64,000 bases of DNA, from NCBI RefSeq assembly GCF_002482385.1, contig NZ_DLFW01000024.1, positions 62,001 through 126,000 on the forward strand, read 5' to 3'. How positions within the stretch are numbered: position 1 is the first letter of the stretch; each line of letters begins with the position of its first letter. Under the pieces are notes generated by a model. That model was not told the DNA's origin. It ran no database searches and saw nothing but the letters and a program-made list of their open reading frames with translations. This document shows, piece by piece, positions 8,623 to 14,782 of the stretch. The position numbers were made by a program, and so were the translations under genes. This DNA comes from Dysgonomonas sp. UBA7710 (GTDB lineage Bacteria; Bacteroidota; Bacteroidia; Bacteroidales; Dysgonomonadaceae).

Positions 8623-8916
8623 ATGAGTATTCTATTAACTATCGTAGGGGTTCTGTTTGCTATATTGCAAATAATGCTATTTTTTAAATTATGGGGAATG
8701 ACTAATGATATAGGGGAAATAAAGAATAAATATCTGAATACGGAATACAAAAAGGAAAATGCGAATTTAGAACATTTTACATCATCGGAAGATGTACCGG
8801 CATCTAAAAGTAAATATAAATACAAAGAAGACAGTACACCTACTGGTATGTATATCTTGATCGTTATTGCTGTTATTCTTATTGTAGGTATTATTATAAG
8901 TTATATAACTAAATAA
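8623..8916 (+). CDS. Small protein with two membrane spans, unknown function
   Basis: The 97-residue product has hydrophobic spans at about 3-23 and 74-94, joined by a polar, Lys/Glu-rich loop of some 50 residues. It follows the HIRAN gene by 16 bp and precedes the next gene by 6 bp, so the three are one transcript. The hairpin topology would place the loop on one side of the membrane. No family recognised; a membrane partner of the HIRAN protein is a reasonable guess. Confidence 0.6.
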   Translation: MSILLTIVGVLFAILQIMLFFKLWGMTNDIGEIKNKYLNTEYKKENANLEHFTSSEDVPASKSKYKYKEDSTPTGMYILIVIAVILIVGIIISYITK

Positions 8917-8922
8917 AATATT

Positions 8923-9378
8923 ATGAGAAAACTATTGTTTGTGTTGTTATTAATTATTCCACTGCTTTCTTTTGCTCAGGAAAAAAAGAGAAAAGTGTTT
9001 TGTGAGCTTGTAGGAACCGGTAAGTTTATGAGCAGTAAGGTTACTGTAAAGGTAGACTTTGGGCAAAGTACATCTTTCTGGTATGGAAGCTCTAACCAAG
9101 GCTTAGTCGATGAAAAAGGGAAATCTATAGAATTTAATTCTATGGTAGATGCGATGAATTACATGGGGGCTTTAGGATGGGAGTTTGAACAAGCTTATGT
9201 AGTTACAGTCAGTAATCAAAATGTTTATCACTGGCTTCTTTCAAAAGAAATTCTTTCAGAGGAAGATATAAAGGATGGCTTTAAAACAAAGGAAGATTTT
9301 GATAAAGAAAAGAAAGGGCTTGAAAACAATAAAGAAAAATCGAACAACACTAAGTATTCTGTGCGTAATAATAGATAA
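8923..9378 (+). CDS. Secreted protein of unknown function, third gene of the HIRAN cassette
   Basis: The 151-residue protein begins with a clear Sec signal peptide (KLLFVLLLIIPLLSFAQ, cleavage after about residue 18). The mature part contains ALGWEFEQAY and VYHWLLSKE, a pattern reminiscent of small DUF4177-like domains, and ends in a Lys/Glu/Asn-rich tail. Similar small exported proteins are common in Bacteroidales genomes and mobile elements, but I know no function. It is the last gene before a terminator shared with the repressor gene. Confidence 0.6.
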   Translation: MRKLLFVLLLIIPLLSFAQEKKRKVFCELVGTGKFMSSKVTVKVDFGQSTSFWYGSSNQGLVDEKGKSIEFNSMVDAMNYMGALGWEFEQAYVVTVSNQNVYHWLLSKEILSEEDIKDGFKTKEDFDKEKKGLENNKEKSNNTKYSVRNNR

Positions 9379-9401
9379 TATCCACAATTCAAGATATAGA
9401 T

Positions 9402-9432
9402 AAAAAAGAACCGGCTTACACCGGTTCTTTTT
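9402..9432. terminator. Bidirectional terminator between cassette and repressor gene
   Basis: AAAAAGAACCGG and CCGGTTCTTTTT pair around CTTACA, giving T-tracts on both strands. It overlaps the stop codon of the minus-strand repressor gene and ends the HIRAN cassette transcript. Confidence 0.75.
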
Positions 9433-9709
9433 TTATCTCCTCTATTATCCCTTGCAACTCCTCTATACTATTTGCCTTATATAATCGCCCCCGGTGATCT
9501 ACCAGGGCCGTTAATTCCTCTTTACTAACTGATGGAGTAAATAGCTCCCATACTTCTACATTTAAGGCACTGGCTATTTTTTCTAATGTCTCTAATGTTG
9601 GATTGCCTGATATTTGTTGATTAATACCGGATAAGCTAATGCCTATCTTATCAGCTAGTTCTTTCAATGTGAACCCTTTTTCTTTTCTTATTTCATTGAT
9701 TCTTAACAT
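9416..9709 (-). CDS. XRE-family repressor of the prophage (CI-like)
   Basis: The 97-residue protein opens with an XRE helix-turn-helix (about 2-60): RKEKGFTLKELADKIGIS as the first half and the following QQISGNPTLETLEKIASAL. The C-terminal 35 residues are short and acidic, too small for a LexA-type self-cleaving domain, so induction would need another route such as an antirepressor. It is transcribed away from the early genes, and the divergent control region between them holds three matching operator palindromes. This makes it the likely immunity repressor, autoregulated and shutting off 9,878-12,323. Confidence 0.8.
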   Translation of the reverse strand: MLRINEIRKEKGFTLKELADKIGISLSGINQQISGNPTLETLEKIASALNVEVWELFTPSVSKEELTALVDHRGRLYKANSIEELQGIIEEIKKEPV

Positions 9710-9731
9710 ACTAACTTTTTATTATTGAATA

Positions 9732-9739
9732 CAAAGATA
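9732..9739 (-). promoter_or_regulatory. Repressor gene promoter, -7 element
   Basis: CAAAGATA on the plus strand is TATCTTTG on the minus strand, matching TAnnTTTG, 22 bp before the repressor start. Operator 1 (9755-9772) covers where its -33 element would be, consistent with autoregulation. Confidence 0.55.
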
Positions 9740-9754
9740 AGTAAATAATTGAAT

Positions 9755-9836
9755 ATACAGTTAGACCTATATGTTTTAATGTTAAAATAAAGTTAAATCT
9801 GTATTTATATTTGCAATGATACAGATATAACTGTAT
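9755..9836. promoter_or_regulatory. Three immunity operators, 32 bp apart
   Basis: The pattern ATACAG-N6-CTGTAT occurs at 9755-9772 (one mismatch, CTATAT), 9787-9804 (one mismatch, ATAAAG) and 9819-9836 (perfect). Start-to-start spacing is exactly 32 bp twice, about three helical turns, so three repressor dimers would sit on one face of the DNA. Sites 2 and 3 flank the rightward -7 element; site 1 covers the leftward -33 region. Confidence 0.7.
9806..9813 (+). promoter_or_regulatory. Early rightward promoter, -7 element
   Basis: TATATTTG fits TAnnTTTG exactly and lies two bases after operator 2 and five before operator 3. It would drive the early gene run starting at 9878, with a leader of roughly 55-60 nt. 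No clear TTTG -33 is seen. Confidence 0.6.
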
Positions 9837-9877
9837 GTTTGTATCAAGAAACAAAAACAAACTAAAAATAAACGATT

Positions 9878-10321
9878 ATGAAAGCAACAGAATTAAACAA
9901 CAGAAACGAAAAAAACGCCGGTAATGCTAAAGACTTTAATAACTGGGCAAAACAAAAAAATGTAGAAGTATTAAACAGCCTTCCCGGAGTTGACCTGAAA
10001 GCAGGGCAAAAAGTAACCTATACAAATGATTACGGCGTTAAGTTCGAAGGTTATACTATTCTAGGCTTCTGCACCCCTGACAATGGAAGATGTGTATACC
10101 TTGATAAAGATTCTTATTGGTTCCCTGTAGATCCTAAAAATTTAACTATAGAGTGCGAAAATAACAAACAAGCGCAAACCCCTTCTATCGGACAATACGT
10201 ATTTGACATATACTACAATTGTAAAAAACAAGTGAAAGGCATCGCAAACGGATTGTTTTACATCGGATCCGATCACGAACCGGTACACAGGCACGAATTT
10301 ATTTTCCCTTTACCAAGATAA
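9878..10321 (+). CDS. First early-operon protein, unknown function
   Basis: The 147-residue protein has a polar Asn/Lys-rich start (1-35), a beta-type core with KAGQKVTYTNDYGVKFEGY and a second module with SIGQYVFDIYYNCKKQVKG, both resembling short SH3-like barrels. No named family recognised. It is the first gene under the repressor-controlled promoter. The leader ends ACAAACTAAAAATAAACGATT before ATG, a start context repeated before two following genes. Confidence 0.6.
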   Translation: MKATELNNRNEKNAGNAKDFNNWAKQKNVEVLNSLPGVDLKAGQKVTYTNDYGVKFEGYTILGFCTPDNGRCVYLDKDSYWFPVDPKNLTIECENNKQAQTPSIGQYVFDIYYNCKKQVKGIANGLFYIGSDHEPVHRHEFIFPLPR

Positions 10322-10362
10322 TCCCCCCCCGCCGTCCAAAGTCGGCAATAAATTGTGATGGG

Positions 10363-10382
10363 TTGCAGCCCCGGGGCTGCAA
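10363..10382. repeat. Perfect 20-bp GC-rich palindrome in the early operon
   Basis: TTGCAGCCCCGGGGCTGCAA is fully self-complementary. As RNA it would fold with a small loop; as DNA it could be a dimer-binding site. It sits in the 102-bp gap between two early genes, which also contains a run of eight C (10323-10330). No T-tract follows, so it is not a normal terminator. Confidence 0.5.
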
Positions 10383-10423
10383 TTAAACAAACGAGGTTGA
10401 ATATTAACAAACTAAAAACGATT

Positions 10424-10615
10424 ATGAAAACGACATTGAACAAAACAGAAGCAACCTTATTACACGCAGTGATAACAGGTAGCCCGATAAAGAGCAATAA
10501 ACGTGTTGATATTGCAAGGGATTCTTTGATGGAAAAAGGCTATTTGCGGGTAAATGAACATAGTATAATAGAACTGAACCTTTGCCCCGATTATTACGAA
10601 CAGAGAGGATATTAA
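10424..10615 (+). CDS. Small early phage protein, unknown function
   Basis: A 63-residue product from ATG 10424. I chose this over a longer frame from 10355 because the bases before 10424 repeat the operon's start context (ACAAACTAAAAACGATT) and the extension would run through the palindrome. The content (KTEATLLHAVITGSPIKSNKRVDIARDSLMEKGYL, split here only by position 6-40) suggests a small winged-helix-like fold, with a C-terminal YYEQRGY. Function unknown. Confidence 0.55.
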   Translation: MKTTLNKTEATLLHAVITGSPIKSNKRVDIARDSLMEKGYLRVNEHSIIELNLCPDYYEQRGY

Positions 10616-10634
10616 CAAACTAAATATTATCCCT

Positions 10635-10835
10635 ATGAAAGCAAGATTCAAAACAGCATCCGACGTAAAAAGCCAAATCATCCGTATACAGGCGTATACG
10701 CATAACACAGGGGTAAGCCCCCGGAGATTTTTTAAAGCTGTGGGCAGGGTTAGTAGCCTAATTCGCCGCCGCCAAAATGCAGATCCTCTACATCCTGATG
10801 CACTGGTACAAACTAATGCCTATTTATTGAAATAA
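10635..10835 (+). CDS. Small basic early phage protein, unknown function
   Basis: This 66-residue, strongly basic product (FKTASDVKSQIIRIQAY, then SPRRFF and LIRRRQN) could bind nucleic acid. The start is preceded by AACAAACTAAATATTATCCCT, the third copy of the operon's start context. No family recognised. Confidence 0.5.
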   Translation: MKARFKTASDVKSQIIRIQAYTHNTGVSPRRFFKAVGRVSSLIRRRQNADPLHPDALVQTNAYLLK

Positions 10836-10877
10836 TCACCCAGGCGTAAGCATTACGCCCCTACATTCAAAAAAAAT

Positions 10878-11045
10878 ATGAACACAACAATCTACAAAAA
10901 AGGTTCTTTAGAAGGCAAAATAGGCCTAATAAATACAACTGTAGGCCCTAAGTATCTGGCAGTAGGAGCGGTAAAAAGCCGTACGTTCAAGACTTTTGCG
11001 GGCGCTGAAAAATTTATGTTAAATATGGGATATACCCGAAAATAA
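10878..11045 (+). CDS. 55-residue early phage protein, unknown function
   Basis: A short ORF encodes 55 residues starting MNTTIYKKGSLEGKIGLINT and ending NMGYTRK. It lies in line with the neighbouring small genes, 6 bp before the next start, has an A-rich start region (AAAAAAAAT before ATG) and balanced amino-acid use, so it is likely real. A Gly-rich beta-type protein of unknown role. Confidence 0.5.
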   Translation: MNTTIYKKGSLEGKIGLINTTVGPKYLAVGAVKSRTFKTFAGAEKFMLNMGYTRK

Positions 11046-11051
11046 ACGCAT

Positions 11052-11618
11052 ATGAACCCTATAACCCTATCCATCGGACACACCTACATATATAACACCA
11101 ATCGGGGCGTTATTAAAGTAAATTACATAGGCCCTTTCCCGGCGATGCCCGGGGGCGACTGGCACGACTTTAAGGTAGAAAACGCATATCAGGACGAAAT
11201 AATAACCGTATCGGCTCTGTCTGTCGAAAACGGCGATCTTTTGCCCTTGGTAATTGAAAATGAAATATCTCCGGAAGAAAAAAAAATTCCGGAGCCCGGA
11301 GCGCCTGATACGTCTGCGCCTGCATATATGGAAAGCAAAAGCATTTTTCCCCCGTCCCTCCCTGATATAAAGGGACTGGATATAGCCTATACAAAAGGCG
11401 GCCGCCTGGTAACGCAAAATATCACCGGCACAAGTCTAAGAAACGCCGTATTACATGCCTATTCATACTTATACAAGAAAGCATCGGGGAGTGTATTAGA
11501 TATCCGTATACATGCCGGTGGCATTATGTTGTATGTAGAAAATATACGCATGTTTACCCCGGTGTCGTTGCTGGATCTACTTATTAATTCAATGTATAAC
11601 AAAACCGTACCATCATGA
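11052..11618 (+). CDS. Early phage protein, unknown function
   Basis: The 188-residue protein has an N-terminal beta-rich module (1-70, GHTYIYNTNRGVIKVNY), a Pro/Glu-rich linker (74-100) and a C-terminal alpha/beta part with TGTSLRNAVLHAYSYLY and VLDIRIHAGGIMLYV. The first module resembles the SH3-like modules of the gene at 9,878. Its stop overlaps the next start (ATGA, 11615-11618). No family recognised. Confidence 0.55.
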   Translation: MNPITLSIGHTYIYNTNRGVIKVNYIGPFPAMPGGDWHDFKVENAYQDEIITVSALSVENGDLLPLVIENEISPEEKKIPEPGAPDTSAPAYMESKSIFPPSLPDIKGLDIAYTKGGRLVTQNITGTSLRNAVLHAYSYLYKKASGSVLDIRIHAGGIMLYVENIRMFTPVSLLDLLINSMYNKTVPS

Positions 11619-11800
11619 TAAAACTAAAAGGTGCATTAGATTGGGAATTAACCCGCTTGGGATTAGAACCGGGCGACGTGATAAAAGAGCACTCCACACC
11701 CAGCCAAAACGGAGCCGTATATTTTGATCAGTACTACAACGGCTTTAAACAAACCTGTGTAGTCTGGCCCGACAATTACGAAATAATCGATAACAAATAA
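11615..11800 (+). CDS. Small early phage protein, unknown function
   Basis: A 61-residue product coupled to the previous gene by ATGA. It contains LEPGDVIKEHSTPSQNGAVYF and FKQTCVVWPDNYEI, a small beta-type protein. No family recognised. Confidence 0.5.
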   Translation: MIKLKGALDWELTRLGLEPGDVIKEHSTPSQNGAVYFDQYYNGFKQTCVVWPDNYEIIDNK

Positions 11801-11810
11801 TAAATAACCT

Positions 11811-12071
11811 ATGGAAACAATAACTAGAACCACGACAAAAAAGCCTCTTATCATGCGTAAGGGCATCAGGTTTCGCAGTATGATCGCTTATATACATTCC
11901 TATTTCCGGTTCATCAGCGAACTGCAAACAAAGGCTAACGGCCTGAGCCACGGCGACCGCTTCCGTGTGGTGCGTACCAAGTCGGCCGGGTGCGATACAC
12001 ATGTATTCACGGGCGATAAATATACAATACTGATCACTATCCGGCAAAACGAGCCGGAGAAAGGAGCGTAG
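11811..12071 (+). CDS. Small early phage protein, unknown function
   Basis: An 86-residue product, basic in its first 30 residues, with LSHGDRFRVVRTKSAGCDTH in the middle and a short beta C-terminus. It follows the previous stop by 10 bp and precedes the next gene by 3 bp. No family recognised. Confidence 0.5.
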   Translation: METITRTTTKKPLIMRKGIRFRSMIAYIHSYFRFISELQTKANGLSHGDRFRVVRTKSAGCDTHVFTGDKYTILITIRQNEPEKGA

Positions 12072-12074
12072 GCC

Positions 12075-12323
12075 ATGGCGAAAAAAGCAATATTGGAGAC
12101 CGGTATATCTTTTTCTGAGAGAATGATAACAGTCATTGAAGATTTACAGGCGGGCAATAATGAAAATTTGTTGATGTATATAAACCATCTTGACAAAGTA
12201 TCTGATATCCTTTTCCGGATGGGTGGAGATATGGAAGCTTCAGAGTCCAAAAATGAAATATTCGGTATGTTACATGAAAATCACATGTTGCGTAAAGATT
12301 TGGAGGCTCTGAAAACAACCTGA
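12075..12323 (+). CDS. Small helical early phage protein, unknown function
   Basis: An 82-residue, predicted all-helical acidic protein (ERMITVIEDLQAGNNENLLM, then a coiled-coil-like end NHMLRKDLEALKTT). Last gene of the early run: a terminator follows 45 bp after its stop. No family recognised. Confidence 0.5.
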   Translation: MAKKAILETGISFSERMITVIEDLQAGNNENLLMYINHLDKVSDILFRMGGDMEASESKNEIFGMLHENHMLRKDLEALKTT

Positions 12324-12367
12324 TCACAGAGTAATAAAAAGCGTTTATTAAATATTTAGTTTGTTGG

Positions 12368-12401
12368 AGTCCCTGCCTGTGAAGGTCGGGGCTTCTTTTT
12401 T
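12368..12401 (+). terminator. Terminator of the early operon
   Basis: AGTCCCTGCCT and AGGTCGGGGCT pair over 10 of 11 positions around a GTGA loop, then TCTTTTTT. It ends the rightward early transcript. Confidence 0.7.
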
Positions 12402-12436
12402 CAGTTAACAGTAAGCAGTAAGCAGTAAACAGTGAT
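12402..12436. repeat. Tandem heptamers CAGTNAN, five units
   Basis: Five 7-bp units follow the early terminator without gap: CAGTTAA, CAGTAAG, CAGTAAG, CAGTAAA, CAGTGAT. A four-unit array of the same type lies on the chromosome at 43,964-43,991. Confidence 0.7.
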
Positions 12437-12489
12437 CAAATTTTTTCGAATTTTTTCTCGGAGTACAAAGTGTAGAAGTCTCCCGCATA

Positions 12490-12523
12490 CATATATGGCG
12501 AGTAGTATCATTTTTTTTCTGGG
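12490..12523 (+). repeat. Block-flanking repeat, copy 2
   Basis: Reads CATATATGGCGAGTAG then TATCATTTTTTTTCTGGG. Its last 17 bases are identical to copy 1 at 7,858-7,892. Confidence 0.6.
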
Positions 12524-12565
12524 CAAAAATTTTTCCGGCAGAAATATTTCTTCTATCTCCGTGTG

Positions 12566-12597
12566 CATATATGGCAAGAGATGTCATTTTTTTTGTG
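12566..12597 (+). repeat. Block-flanking repeat, copy 3
   Basis: Reads CATATATGGCAAGAGA then TGTCATTTTTTTTGTG. Direct repeat of copy 2, offset by 76 bp. Confidence 0.55.
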
Positions 12598-12605
12598 TGC
12601 ACATA

Positions 12606-12638
12606 TTTGTGTGTTTTATTTTAAAAATATTATATTTG
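12606..12638 (+). promoter_or_regulatory. Promoter upstream of the late leader
   Basis: TTTG at 12606-12609 and TATATTTG at 12631-12638, 21 bp apart, form a complete Bacteroidetes promoter. Transcription would start near 12,645, giving a leader of some 110 nt before the gene at 12,760. Confidence 0.65.
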
Positions 12639-12639
12639 T

Positions 12640-12720
12640 ATTCCTGCTTTTCAGGAATGAATATGATTTCAATTAATGTTTATAGATAAGGCTTGTTTGT
12701 GAAAACAGGCCTTGTTTTTT
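12640..12720 (+). ncRNA. Candidate leader RNA or attenuator of the late operon
   Basis: A perfect hairpin ATTCCTG-CTTTT-CAGGAAT (12640-12658) is followed by a 10-codon ORF (12657-12689, MNMISINVYR), then an 11-bp stem with one G-U pair and a GUGA loop (12688-12713) running straight into GTTTTTT. The layout is that of a short terminated RNA or of a leader-peptide attenuator. It could hold late transcription off until an antiterminator acts; none is identified. Confidence 0.4.
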
Positions 12721-12729
12721 GTCCTTTCC
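12714..12729 (+). promoter_or_regulatory. Late motif GTTTTTTGTCCTTTCC, copy 1
   Basis: GTCCTTT begins 39 bp before the ATG at 12,760. The same motif lies 39 bp before the start at 19,219 and 48 bp before that at 25,111. Confidence 0.5.
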
Positions 12730-12759
12730 GCACATCTTCGTGTATCCTATTTTCGCTGC

Positions 12760-13077
12760 ATGGAAGAAACCATCAGCATATCCGAAGCCGTCCGCCTGGC
12801 ACGTGAAGTTTCACAGCTTCCCGAGCCTCAATGCAGATTTACTATCTGCTTTTTTCCTTATTCGCGGTCTAAGGGTGATGCGTCGGCCCGATTAGTGACT
12901 AAAGAGAAATGTACTTTTCGTACCCAGCTGCCTAAAGATAAGTTTGCTGTCGACTCCGACAATTTCTTCCTGTACAGTGATGCCGATGGTAGCCCGAAAG
13001 CCTGTTACCGTGTACTGATGCGCTACATCGGTTTTGCCGTCGACAACTATAAACTGAGAAAAATTAAATCCGTATGA
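12760..13077 (+). CDS. Phage protein of unknown function, first gene of the late block
   Basis: From ATG 12760 the product has 105 residues; a TTG at 12712 in frame would run through the terminator stem and is not credible. It opens with a helical, acidic segment (EETISISEAVRLAREV), followed by a basic beta-type part with FFPYSRSKGDAS, and overlaps the portal start by ATGA (13074-13077). Its place directly before the portal suggests a packaging or head-assembly accessory. No family recognised. Confidence 0.6.
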   Translation: MEETISISEAVRLAREVSQLPEPQCRFTICFFPYSRSKGDASARLVTKEKCTFRTQLPKDKFAVDSDNFFLYSDADGSPKACYRVLMRYIGFAVDNYKLRKIKSV

Positions 13078-14549
13078 GCGAAATATCCACTCTTGGCAAC
13101 TATGGTCTCTGTATCGCCGAAGATACTGTGACGTCTTTTCAGATCGGCGACCGTCCCATGAACAGCTCCGTACTGAACGATCCGGGCTTTGAGCGGTCCG
13201 TCATGCATCCTGTTATTCCTAAGTGGCTCAATGTGCAGGGATATAATGTGTATGCACGGGGCGAACATAACCTGCAATGCGAAGAGCTGGAGTATAACAT
13301 CAAGCGTAACCGCCTACATCCCCGCCTTATAGATAAACAGGTTAAGTTCCTGTATGGTAAAGGCCCTCACGGATACTATATCACCACAGATAGCGAAGGC
13401 ACGCTTCAGCGCAAATGGGAGCGTGACCCGGAAGTGTTCCGCTGGCTCGAATCGTGGCAAAGGAACGGGATAGAGGCTTCCTATACCGACTTTGCAAAAG
13501 CCCTTATCCGCCGTTTCTATACTTTCTACGATTATTTTGCAAAACACCGTTTCTCCATGGGTGCCCAGTTCGGCATCGGATATCCGATCACCGGGCTCGA
13601 ACTGGTAGAGAATAAATATTGCCGCCTGGCTACTTCCAAAACGTTCGATGCGCTGATGGAGATACCCGTTTACAGTGATTTCCGTTACGTAGCTTTCGGT
13701 AACTGGGGACTGGCCAGTACTAAGTTTAAGATATATCCGCGCTTCGATATCGCCGAGATTCACCGCTACCGGTATGCTGCGATCTCGCATCACAAACAAA
13801 GTACCGTAGGCGACTTTTACGGCTGTAATGAAACCTACGAAGGTACTAAGCCGTGGATCCGCGGAGCAAACGATAGCCCCGATTATATTAATTCATTTCT
13901 AAAAAACTCGCTTTCGGCCAAGATTCATATCATTATCCCCGATGCATGGATAGTATCGAAGCGAAGCCAGATAAAAGCCATCTGCGAAGAAAACAAGAAG
14001 CGTAAGGCCGATAGTAAGCCCCTGCTTACTTACAATAATATAGAGGTAGGTACCGACTATAGCGAATCGTTCCTGGTACGCTATATGAATGCCGAAATAA
14101 AAAAGGCTACCGAATTCCTGTCCGGAAAGAATAACCAGGGCAAAAGCTTTGTGTCCTATTCGTTCCGGACCGGAGCAAAAGAAGAAGAGCGCTGGCGCTT
14201 CGAAACCATCGATATGAAGTACAAAGAGTATATCGAGGCTATGATCGCCTACGATAAACGTGTCGATGGCGTGCTCGTATCTTCCATGGGTTTAGATCCG
14301 TCCATTACGGGTATATCTCAGGATGGCGTTATTTCCAAATCGGGAGCCGATGTGTATTACAATTACATCGTATATCTGGCTTCGCTTACCTCTGATGATG
14401 AAATATGCAGCGAAGCCTTCAACTATGCACTTCAGGTCAACTTCCCGAAGAAATATGAAGCCGGTTATCGTATAGGTTACTATCGCGAAATACCGAGCCG
14501 TCAGAGCGAAGTGTCTGAGAATAAGAGAATGGATTCGTTGCAAGCTTAA
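13074..14549 (+). CDS. Phage portal protein
   Basis: The 491-residue protein shows the usual portal flow: an N-terminal clip with RLIDKQVKFLYGKGP (about 80-95), a middle with AEIHRYRYAAIS, then the long stem and crown helices with MKYKEYIEAMIAYDKRVDGV, LGLDPSITGIS-like text (SMGLDPSITGIS, near 400-412) and GADVYYNYIVYLA. The last part matches the wing-stem-crown pattern of Bacteroidetes phage portals as I know them. It would form the 12-subunit DNA gate to which TerL docks. Position at the head of the late operon supports this. The family is assigned by pattern, not by a catalytic motif. Confidence 0.7.
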   Translation: MSEISTLGNYGLCIAEDTVTSFQIGDRPMNSSVLNDPGFERSVMHPVIPKWLNVQGYNVYARGEHNLQCEELEYNIKRNRLHPRLIDKQVKFLYGKGPHGYYITTDSEGTLQRKWERDPEVFRWLESWQRNGIEASYTDFAKALIRRFYTFYDYFAKHRFSMGAQFGIGYPITGLELVENKYCRLATSKTFDALMEIPVYSDFRYVAFGNWGLASTKFKIYPRFDIAEIHRYRYAAISHHKQSTVGDFYGCNETYEGTKPWIRGANDSPDYINSFLKNSLSAKIHIIIPDAWIVSKRSQIKAICEENKKRKADSKPLLTYNNIEVGTDYSESFLVRYMNAEIKKATEFLSGKNNQGKSFVSYSFRTGAKEEERWRFETIDMKYKEYIEAMIAYDKRVDGVLVSSMGLDPSITGISQDGVISKSGADVYYNYIVYLASLTSDDEICSEAFNYALQVNFPKKYEAGYRIGYYREIPSRQSEVSENKRMDSLQA

Positions 14550-14560
14550 ATAATAAACAA

Positions 14561-14764
14561 GTGGAAGTCATCAAAAAAGGAAAAAATCTAAAAGAAGCAT
14601 CCCGTAAGAGATGTACATGTAATCGTTGTGGATGCGAATTTGTATATGACAGTTCAGATATACACATCGATCAACGTGATGGAGATTATGTTGTTTGTCC
14701 TAATGACTCATGCGGTTTGAGGATAAACATAATATCTGCATTGGAACGCCAAAGAAGGTATTAA
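14561..14764 (+). CDS. Small zinc-ribbon-like phage protein
   Basis: The 67-residue product has CTCNRCGCEF near residue 20 and VVCPNDSCG near 45, a four-Cys zinc-ribbon pattern (CxxC and CxxxxC). The start is GTG 14561 after an A-rich stretch; no ATG is available. It sits between portal and connector genes. A small metal-binding virion or regulatory protein; function unknown. Confidence 0.55.
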   Translation: MEVIKKGKNLKEASRKRCTCNRCGCEFVYDSSDIHIDQRDGDYVVCPNDSCGLRINIISALERQRRY

Positions 14765-14782
14765 TCGTAAAACAGTAACCCC

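Noticed and set aside
12432..12689. 85-codon ORF across the repeat and promoter region
   Set aside because: It runs through both repeat copies and the promoter and is rich in Phe/Ser/Cys. Only its last ten codons, as a separate leader peptide, are of interest.
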